Shown: piece after piece, positions 56,746 through 64,000 of the stretch | Position numbering within the stretch: position 1 is the stretch's first letter | How the letters are laid out: the number at the start of each line of letters is the position of its first letter | NCBI GenBank assembly: GCA_025331565.1 | Contig: JAFREQ010000014.1 | Span: 13,814,001 to 13,878,000, forward strand | Source of the DNA: Holacanthus passer | Lineage: Eukaryota; Chordata; Actinopteri; Pomacanthidae | DNA: 64,000 nt | Direction: 5' to 3' | Translations under genes and position numbers: made by a program | Notes under the pieces: model-generated | The model's database searches: none | The model's input: the letters and a program-made list of their open reading frames with translations, nothing else | Told to the model about the DNA's origin: nothing

Positions 56746-56754
56746 TATAAATAG
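56746..56754 (+). promoter_or_regulatory. TATA-box-like motif TATAAATAG
   Basis: A consensus TATA box on the chl1 strand, 3.0 kb upstream of the chl1 ATG. No splice donor or initiator was proven downstream, so its use is speculative. Confidence 0.2.
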
Positions 56755-57389
56755 GGCCTATTGAGAGAATTGCAGATAGATAACATCGGAGACCTCTGCA
56801 TAACAGGGCTATTCAAGCTGTTTGAATAGATTCAGGAGAAATACAGATTGAATTGAATCACTTCTTTACATATCTCCAGATAAGACACGATAAAAAAAAA
56901 CCTTTAAAAGAAAGAAAATGGAACAGAAAAGCCGAATCTTAGTGAAAAAGATCTGCTATCAACAACATCATGTCTATTTCAGACGTGTTCTCCCATGCCT
57001 TCATCTATCAATACCCTCAAGCACTGCATGGATATGAAAGCCCAACAAAAGCTCTGGTCCTCTGAGAGAAGATGACTCCCTTCTTTTTTTTTTTCAATGG
57101 AGCTAAGACACGTTGCATTAAAATCACTGAGACCAAGCCGGGTGTATATGGGTGTGCATAGTTTGTGGAAGGCAGGATGGAGGGATCCAGGAAGAAAAGG
57201 AGAGAGAGAGAGTGAGAGGCAGAGACATGCCTGTACTTCCTCTCCGCCCATTCTTTTAATGCTCACCGAGTAGCCCCGCAGTGCAGCCTTTGTCCCAGTC
57301 ATTGTCACAGGCTTAGAGAGCCTCTTTGCCAAGTGAGAGGCTTTGGCGACATATGTCAGTGTAGTGAGTCTCCTGTCGCTCCTTTAGCC

Positions 57390-57450
57390 GCTTGAGTGGA
57401 GGGGCGGGCGGGGAGGCGTGTCTGTGCACCGGGAGAGGAGGTGGAGGACG
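57390..57450 (+). promoter_or_regulatory. chl1: GC-box cluster, candidate chl1 promoter
   Basis: Overlapping GGGGCGGG and GGGCGGGG motifs (57401-57413) lie in a purine- and GC-rich stretch about 2.3 kb upstream of the first coding exon. This is the strongest GC-box cluster on the chl1 side of the intergenic region. A noncoding exon may follow it. This is inference. Confidence 0.3.
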
Positions 57451-58297
57451 AAGGACATGTCAGAGATGTTGGTTCAGAGAGAGATGTTGGAGTGATCCCT
57501 TGATGGTCCCGTCCCATACTTCTTCTATGGACTTGTAGTGCAGCCGCCTTGGGCCTCGTATAGAGGTGGACTTAAGATGTGGAATGACTCAAAAAGTAGT
57601 GAGTATTATAAGAAAAGTGCCTTGGGAATGGTTTCTTTCTGTGTTTGCTGTATTTGAGTGGAATCATTTCTACATGTCTTGCTGTCTGTCTGAGAGAAGT
57701 TGTACTAAGTTTGAGTAGAAAGGGAGGGGGTCATTGTATACGGTGTGTGATGGCAGGGATTAGTCACGTAGTAGCCACGCTCTTCGTGCCCTGGCCAACT
57801 ATTGGCTTAGGAAACACAAATCCCTGCAGATTTGTGGCTATGATCTGCCATGTGTTCAGGTAATAGATCCCTTGCTCCCAAAACAAATGATTATTATCTG
57901 TTTACATAGAGACTCCACCCCATTTTACACTCTGAGGATTTTGCCTTTTGTCAGCTTTGTTTGAGTTATTAAAGTGGAAGGCTGCAGATCGCCATGTGCA
58001 TATAAAGTTTAGTTAACTAACAGGTTTGCTGGGCGTGCACCAGACAGTGGATTTGCTGCACATGAATGAAAGTTGCCTGTTTGGTTGCCAGGATCAACAC
58101 AATTCTGTATAAAAGATCCCACGTCTCATGTCATTGATGGAGTTTGGGCCTAGAACCTAACAAGGCTTTAATGTGCTCTGCTGGGCTGATGTGGTTTTAA
58201 AGCACAACACTGTCACTAAAGTTTTTACTCCTGCCTGTACAATAGTTCTGTAGGTGGTCTCTAATGCAAAGCTGTGTGTGTGCATGCAGGCCTGCAC

Positions 58298-58328
58298 GTG
58301 TGTGTGTGTGTGTGTGTGCATGTGTGTG
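58298..58328. repeat. Interrupted (TG)n microsatellite
   Basis: A TG array interrupted by CA near its right end. Confidence 0.9.
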
Positions 58329-59677
58329 AAGTAGAGTATATAATAGCATTAGACTAAGAATGACAGAGGCTTACAGCTTTATTACAACATGAAAATGTAT
58401 GTTTACTCCAGCGGAACAAACATCTCACCAGCTTTGTTTACCGTTCAATCCGGCGGAAGATAATCACAAAAAGTCCTTATTGCAAATAATACTCTGCCAC
58501 AATCTCTCAATTTGTTTAATTGATTCTAAATTCAAGCAGCTTAATTCTGCATCTAGTCTGCAGCAATTACCACATTAACCTTTCTCACTAAGAAGGGACA
58601 AGTCATGCAGCTTTGTGTCCTTAGAAGAACCCTGAGCAGCACTCAGTCATTGTTAAGCAGTGTACTGTATGACTGCTGGAGCTCCCTGCCTTCATTCTCC
58701 TGATAGCAGGATTAGCTAGAGGGTGAACCCATTTGGCATCGCCAGCGCCGCCGCCACAGTCTCAGCGCTGTGAGAACTAAGCCGTGAAATACTGATGGGC
58801 TTAGACCAATTTATAGTCTGCCATCTTGGATCTAGCGACCGTCGCAGACAGCGGCTTTGTGCCAGTCGGGTTTACTGTAAGCAAGCCGTGCAATGCCACC
58901 AGCCAGGCTTTACAGTTCAAAGGGTAATCTGCAGACAAGTGCTCGGCTGTGTTGCGCTACGACATCGCAACAATGAGGGACAAGTGACTTTGAATCCTCA
59001 GTGGGAAATTTTGCATCCATTAAGCACAAGTTCTTCACATGGGCCTCAACTTTAATAGTCTTCTTTTTATCCACAAAAAAAAATCAAAGATATTTTTAAC
59101 GAGCAAACAACTGAGATTGAATAACTCCAATTAAAGTATTAAAGGATTTAAAATATTTAATTTGAAATTATTTAGTCCATCGCTGATGCTCCCCGCTGCT
59201 CTGTTGTGGCTCTTGTGCCGTTCATTGCTGATCCTTCAGATTCATTCAATAAATGCTCTTATGTGATCCACATGTACTTGCAAACATCATCAGGAACATT
59301 ACTTTCACCCCGAGGCTCAGCACATTTGAAATGAAACGATCAAAGCAGAACATTCTTTAACGTGCTTTGATCGGGAGCGTCATAGATAAACACCACAAAG
59401 TGTGTGGGTTTGGCAGGTTTTTATGTTGTCAGATCTGATTTACATGCTTGCTTTATGGTTTTCTTTACTTTTGCTTGGGAGTTGTGCAAAGTGGCCGTTT
59501 TCAACATTGCTACCTTAAGTGTGATTATTCACAGTGCATTGAGAGCTAAACAACTCTCCCTGTGTGATGTTCATTCAGACTGTGATTGGAACAGATGCTT
59601 ACAGAGCTCTTATCTGACCAAAACTGGTTTTTCCCAAATTGAACAACTCACCACCATGTTTTTTTTTAATCTTCCAG

Positions 59678-59853
59678 GTCCTCTGTGCCTTACAACTTCC
59701 AAGTGACGCCAGTTGATCTGCATCAACCCATTCTCCTGATCTCTTCTGTCTCCATTCACCAGTCGTGGGGGATGAGGTTGGTGGGGACCCTGCAGCTTGT
59801 TCTGCTTTCGGCCTTGACCTTTAGGGCCGTGGGCCTCAATATCCCTCTGGAAG
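59678..59853 (+). CDS. chl1: chl1 exon with 5' UTR end and segment 1 (signal peptide)
   Basis: A strong acceptor (T-rich tract, cttccag) opens the exon at 59678. After 94 nt of untranslated sequence, the ATG at 59772 (G at -3) begins MRLVGTLQLVLLSALTFRA, a clear signal peptide. Coding ends in phase 1 at GAAG|GTAAGA. The acceptor shows that at least one noncoding exon lies upstream. Mature sequence starts near LNIPLE-VEQLPTI, equivalent to the IEIPSS.QQ.PTI start of human CHL1. Confidence 0.85.
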
Positions 59854-62800
59854 GTAAGAGTCTCATCCTTCAGGGCTCAATCCCCAGTAAATATGAAGAG
59901 TCGAGGTTTGATTGACGTTGAAGGCAAAAGCTTATCTTATTTGTAAATTGAGCTGGTTGCTCAATGTGTAAACTTTAATTTCCTCTCTCTCTTTTCTGAG
60001 TAACATAACATTTGTTAAAAAAAAAATTTGTTTGCTTTTCACCTCTCCATCCTGCCTGAGTCTAAATGTTTGCAGTTTTTTTTAAATGATGACTAACAAA
60101 TAACAACTTAAAGTAAATTGTTTAAATCACAAGTGTTGCAGAAGAGGTTTCTTTGTTTGTGCTATTTTAGTTCAGTGTCTATTTAAGGCACCATATTTAT
60201 TCAGATTATGCAGCGTTAACAAGTCAACAACTTCGCCTGACGTCTCAGTTTTATACCGAGAAGAAGCGAGAGATAGCAGAAGAAAAACAGAAAAAAAGCT
60301 TTAACATTTAACGTTTTGTGATCATTGTGTGTGCGTGTGTGTCGTCATGTTACAGTGGAGCAGCTTCCAACCATAATAAATCACACATCTGATCCCATCA
60401 TCACACTTCCTTTTGACCACACTGTGAAGATCAGGTGTGAAGCCAAGGGCAACCCAACACCAGAGTAAGTGACACCAACATGATCTCTGTCATAACAACA
60501 AATCATCACTGTGATACTGTGACAAAAAGATCATTGTTTCCATCACTTGCACACTCAGCATGTCAGAGATTAATTGATGGAAACCTACTGCATGTTTTAC
60601 TCCAACAGATACAGATGGACAAAAGATGGCAAAGACTTCATCCCTCCACAAGTCACCACAAACCAAACAGACCACACAAATGGCACCATTGTGCTTCACA
60701 ACAAGCACCTGGTCCAGTTTCAGGGTAAATACCGATGCTACGCTTCCAACAAGTTCGGGACCGCCATGACGGAGGAGATGGAGCTGATAGTTCCCAGTGA
60801 GTAACTTTAAGAAAGAAGCTCATCTGTTTGATAAACTTCTGACTGATGTTTTTCAAAGTCGCCAGATAAGTGATTTTTCCAGTTTTCATTTTGTTTGATG
60901 TCTGTTTTTTTGATCAGGTGCCCCCAAGTTTCCAAAAGAGGGACTTGACCCCATTGTTGTTAATGAGGGAGACCCGGTCATCCTGCAGTGTAACCCTCCA
61001 GAAGGCGTCGCCCCACGTGAGCTCTACTGGATGTCCATAGGTAAGCCAAGAAACACATATGCTTGTAATATTCTTTCAGTCAAAACTCTTCAAAGCCACT
61101 GCATCACTTTTAGTTGTGTTTCACTTGCCACTTTGATGGTGCGTGGGTAGAAGGGGCCAAACACTCGCCCACCGCTGCGGTCGTCTCCGTTCAGTCCCTT
61201 GTTACTGGGGAACCTTGATGCTCCAGTGGAGAGAATTGCAAAGGCTCCGGGAAGCTTTTTCGTCTACAGGTGCAAATGTTTACACCTGTTAGGGATGGCC
61301 TCACTCGTGCCATCACAGAGCGATTAAAATGGAGATAATATCACATCATTCATTGTGTTGCACTCTGGTGTACACACAAGAAGCAATGAAAAGAAAAAGG
61401 AGATTATGAGATGAAAGTTCAAATCCTGGTTTTATTCAGTTCTCTTCACGCCTGGACATTCGCAGCACAAGGTGGGTGTGATTGACTGGGAGAATTTAAA
61501 AACTTGTTGAACTCAGGATACAAAGTGTTTCAGACGCTGTTAGACTGACAAGTACTTCAACTGATGCCTTCACTGCTCCTGAGTTAAAAGCCGGTGTGGG
61601 ATCACGTCCATGTCAATGCACTTGCGCTGTGCAAGGTTAGTGCAGATAATGTGAAGGTCTGTCTGCGTCACGCTTCGCTGAAGTTTCTTAGAGATGAAAA
61701 GAAGTGGCTGGCGACACCATGCGCTGTGGAAAAGGCTCGTCCTCTAGCCGTCCTCACCCTCCGCCGGCCATCAGTGAAGTCGGCAGTGACAATGAAAAGA
61801 ATGGTACACACTTGAGGGCCCACAAGTTTCCCTCACATCAGGGTCCTTATCCCCACCACTGCCAAGGAAAGTGATTTACTGTGTAAGAAGTCACCTCGGT
61901 TCTGTCTGAAGTGCTTTGTCAGTGGGGGCTGAGTTGAGTTTTCTGTCCGGCCCCTTGAGAGCTCCTCAACCGCCTCCAACAAACCTGACTGATGTTAGAA
62001 AGAAAAATATATGAGGAGCCCGGAAGGACGGGGCCTGGAGGCAGAAAACTGAGTGAAGGAAAACACTTGAAAACACAATCCTTGTTTAAAAGTTGGTTTA
62101 AAATCTTTCGCTCTTCAGCTTCACGCATTTTTATTTCCAGTGATTGTCACAACAATGGATGCATCGAACATGACAAAAGATGCTTTAACATGTATAGTGA
62201 CTTGTTTGAAAAATGCAAACACATCAAAAAAAGAGTGACGATGTGAGTCTTCAACCATCCTCAAATGCTGTGTAACATAAATCGGAACCGAATCTGTCTT
62301 TTTCATGCGTTTGCTTTCAACATTAACAAAACAACCAATGACTTAAGGCTATGTCTTAAATGAAGCTGTTAAGCAGTGAGAATGTGCTGACCAAGGAGCG
62401 ACACAGAGCATCACTGACCCGTGACATAAATAATGGATCTATGTAAACCGAATATGCTCCCACAATGCAGTTCACCGGCTCTGCACAAGGAAACTCTTCA
62501 GGGCATTTCCATTAACATCTGGTATAAATGAGGCTACGCTGGGTTGCAACCTTCATCTCATTACAATGTTGAAATATTTTTTCCCTTTTCCCTGATGGAT
62601 GTATTTAAAAGGTTCTGTCCAATTAATAAAGTTGACATTAAACACAACCTTTGTTTCATTCATTATCATTGACACCAGTCCGTTCTTTTCCAGATCTCCA
62701 GCACATCGAGCAGGATGAGAGAGTTTCCATGGGCATCGACGGCAACCTGTACTTTTCTAACGCCATAAAGAACGACAGCCGTGAGGACTACTGCTGCTTC

Positions 62801-64000
62801 GCCTCCTTCCCCAGAATACGCACCATCGTCCAGAAGACCGCCATGGCCGTCAAGATTAAGAGCTGTAGGTCTACGACGTAGTTTGTGTCGCTTTAACCGA
62901 AGCAGTTTATCATGACAGCAAAGACTGAGGAGTTAAAGTAGAAGAAATGAAAGAAATCAGTGCAGCCCATTTTTACTTTTTTTCAGAAGTCTGGAAAGAT
63001 GCATGTATTTTCTTTTATTTTTACTGTTACATTTAACGTGCATACCAGGAAGCAGGGCTTGTCTTGTCTTGTCATGTTTATGTTCCATGAAACTCTGTGT
63101 CTGTGAAGACAAACCATCACCGCCACCGCCGCCATTATTCTTACAGTATTTTGTTTTGGTTCCAGTGAATGGCGACAATGAATCTGCTGACAGCGGCGAT
63201 GCCAGTGAGTGATATTAACACATCAAAGCCTTTACAGCATAAATCAAAACACATTTTATATTATGTAAACAGGCAGCACAGTTAGTTTGCATGTTGCAAG
63301 AATCTGGAGATAACAGATTGACTATAAGGGTGTGTCAAGATTATGTGAGTGATTAAAATTATGCGAGTGACTGAGGGAGATTGTTTTGTTCTATCCTTAA
63401 GCCCCCCCAGCGAGAATCCCCAGCCTGCTACTGCCCTCTGGTGTTCAGTCAGAGAAGGTGCTGCTGAAGGGAGACACTCTGCAGCTGGAGTGTATACCAC
63501 AGGGATAGTATGTATACCTGCTGCATCATCACACCTGAAACCACATTATCTCTATCTCTTATCGTATTTATCTGCCATTACGGCTCATAAAATGTGTCTC
63601 ATGTCTTAGCCCCACTCCCAAGGTAAGATGGATGAAAATGGGAGACAAGCTGCCCCCACGGACCAAATTTAACAACTTTGGGAAGCTGTTGACCATATCT
63701 GCCGTGGAAGAGAGGGACGGTGGGAAATACATGTGCACAGCCAAGAACTCTGCTGGAGATGCCGTGCATTACTTTGATGTGATAGTGGAAGGTGGGTCAA
63801 CACCAGAAGATAATTATGCATGTGTTTGTGGGTGCATTTGTTTTGCTCTCAAAGAGAAAGCTGTCGACATGCGGGTGGCAGTTTGTTTTGACTCAGACCA
63901 ACACTGCTCTCCTTAACATCTCCCAGAGCCGCCAAAGTGGCTGACAGGGCCTCCTCAGGGCCAACTGACTGTGATTGGGTCTGATGTTCACATCAAGTGC
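59772..64000 (+). CDS. chl1: Close homologue of L1 (CHL1), 5' part of gene (9 coding segments, 358 residues)
   Basis: This L1-family adhesion molecule is a single-pass neuronal membrane protein with six Ig and several FN3 domains and a cytoplasmic ankyrin-binding tail. The window covers a signal peptide (1 to about 21), Ig1 (Cys 55/107), Ig2 (151/201-202), Ig3 (268/315) and the first cysteine of Ig4 (358). CEAKGNPTPE, FQGKYRCYASNKFGTAM, PSAPKFPKEG, EQDERVSM, DYCCFASFPR and RTIVQK track remembered human CHL1 much more closely than L1, NrCAM or neurofascin. All phases agree, there is no stop, and the summed length is 1074 nt. Sequons are at N36, N82, N88 and N194. The gene runs off the right edge. 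Fish often have chl1a and chl1b, and I cannot tell which this is. It is transcribed away from cntn6. Confidence 0.92.
60356..60464 (+). CDS. chl1: chl1 coding segment 2: first half of Ig1
   Basis: The acceptor is atgttacag and the donor CCAGA|GTAAGT, phase 1 to 2. It encodes residues 28-63: EQLPTIINHT, ITLPFDHTVKIRCEAKGNP with C55. The preceding intron is 502 bp. No YEGHH-like mini-exon, as in neuronal L1, was seen. Confidence 0.92.
60609..60796 (+). CDS. chl1: chl1 coding segment 3: second half of Ig1
   Basis: The acceptor is actccaacag and the donor CCCA|GTGAGT, phase 2 to 1. It encodes residues 65-126, including YRWTKDG, the QFQGKYRCYASNKFGTAMTE block (C107) and ELIVP. Two close sequons are N82-Q-T and N88-G-T. 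Confidence 0.94.
60918..61040 (+). CDS. chl1: chl1 coding segment 4: first half of Ig2
   Basis: The acceptor is tttgatcag and the donor CATAG|GTAAGC, phase 1 to 1. It encodes residues 128-167: APKFPKEGLDP, NEGDPVILQCNPPEG (C151) and LYWMSI. The intron that follows (61041-62693) is the longest in this part of chl1. It has no recognised repeat family, though a short AATAAA-containing tail-like stretch occurs at about 62620. Confidence 0.94.
   Translation: MPPSFQKRDLTPLLLMRETRSSCSVTLQKASPHVSSTGCP
62694..62864 (+). CDS. chl1: chl1 coding segment 5: second half of Ig2
   Basis: The acceptor is tcttttccag and the donor AGCT|GTAGGT, phase 1 to 1. It encodes residues 169-224: LQHIEQDERVSM, GNLYFSNA, DYCCFASFPRIRTIVQK. 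The DYCC doublet (C201, C202) is a CHL1/L1-family trait. The donor GTAGGT is slightly weak. Confidence 0.95.
63166..63204 (+). CDS. chl1: chl1 coding segment 6: 39-nt mini-exon, Ig2-Ig3 linker
   Basis: The acceptor is tttggttccag and the donor GATGCCA|GTGAGT, phase 1 to 1, so skipping it keeps the frame. It encodes the acidic linker NGDNESADSGDA (226-237). It sits where human CHL1 has an optional insert between Ig2 and Ig3, so it is probably a cassette exon. Confidence 0.8.
63402..63507 (+). CDS. chl1: chl1 coding segment 7: first half of Ig3
   Basis: Phase 1 to 2, with donor GGATA|GTATGT. It encodes residues 239-272: SLLLPSGVQSEKVLLKGD and LQLECIPQG (C268). Two in-frame acceptors 9 nt apart are possible: ccttaag, starting at 63402, and cccccccag, starting at 63411. 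I list the longer form. Confidence 0.87.
63610..63791 (+). CDS. chl1: chl1 coding segment 8: second half of Ig3
   Basis: The acceptor is catgtcttag and the donor GGAAG|GTGGGT, phase 2 to 1. It encodes residues 274-333: YPTPKVRWMKMGDKLP, GKLLTISAVEERDGGKY and MCTAKNSAGDAVHYF (C315). A donor-like AAG|GTAAGA lies 13 nt into the exon. Confidence 0.93.
63927..64000 (+). CDS. chl1: chl1 coding segment 9: start of Ig4, cut by window edge
   Basis: The acceptor is aacatctcccag and entry is phase 1. It encodes EEPPKWLTGPPQ, GQLTVIGSDVHIKC, matching 'VEEPP.W...P...' at the Ig3-Ig4 boundary of L1 proteins. The first Ig4 cysteine is the last codon in the window. Confidence 0.92.

Larger units (their letters stand above)
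55921..59677. other. Region upstream of first coding chl1 exon
   Basis: This stretch probably holds the chl1 promoter and noncoding first exon(s), which I cannot place firmly. Candidate signals are a TATAAATAG at 56746 and GC boxes at 57401-57413. There is an interrupted TG array at 58298-58328. No other gene is recognised. Confidence 0.45.

Noticed and set aside
1..64000. CRISPR array, operon, phage, plasmid or endogenous virus features
   Set aside because: The gene structure and repeats are those of a vertebrate nuclear genome. No spacer-repeat periodicity, polymerase or capsid frame was seen.

Overview
The window is vertebrate nuclear DNA, almost certainly from a teleost fish. The genes are split into short exons with GT-AG introns. 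There are many CA/TG microsatellites, and several copies of dispersed repeats that I recognise from fish genomes: the 'gtggaaagtaactaagta' family, the GAGCTG...CAGCTC family and the 'aattccaaaaagttg' family. Nothing looks prokaryotic, viral or CRISPR-like.

Two neural cell-adhesion genes lie head to head. On the minus strand, 23285 down to 865, is a contactin, best called contactin-6 (cntn6, NB-3). I could place 18 coding segments from the signal-peptide exon into the third fibronectin domain. All splice phases agree and together they encode 838 residues: signal peptide, six Ig domains, FN1, FN2 and the start of FN3. The rest of FN3, FN4 and the GPI-anchor signal (about 190 residues by comparison with a family length near 1030) lie beyond coordinate 1. 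On the plus strand, from 59678 to the window edge, is chl1 (close homologue of L1). Nine coding segments give 358 residues: signal peptide, Ig1 to Ig3 and the start of Ig4.

The roughly 36 kb between the two translation starts (23286-59771) holds no coding gene that I recognise. It must contain both promoters and any 5' noncoding exons. GC-rich candidates are at about 26.5 kb for cntn6 and 57.4 kb for chl1. The rest is AT-rich unique sequence, simple repeats (densest at 24-31 kb), a LINE-like 3' tail near 26.7-26.9 kb, and teleost repeats at 38.8, 41.2-42.0, 47.4 and 55.7 kb.

Both products are neuronal surface Ig-superfamily proteins. CNTN6 is GPI-anchored and CHL1 is a single-pass membrane protein. 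From the literature, both have been linked to PTP-alpha signalling and dendrite or axon guidance, and the two genes are also neighbours in mammals (CHL1-CNTN6-CNTN4 on human 3p26), where as I recall they are in tandem. The divergent arrangement here suggests an inversion. I found no new biological system. The most useful second-look items are the in-frame 39-nt chl1 cassette exon, the unusual splice sites around chl1 exons 7-8, a furin-like RRRR in contactin Ig1, a nested repeat, and an inverted pair of repeat copies.
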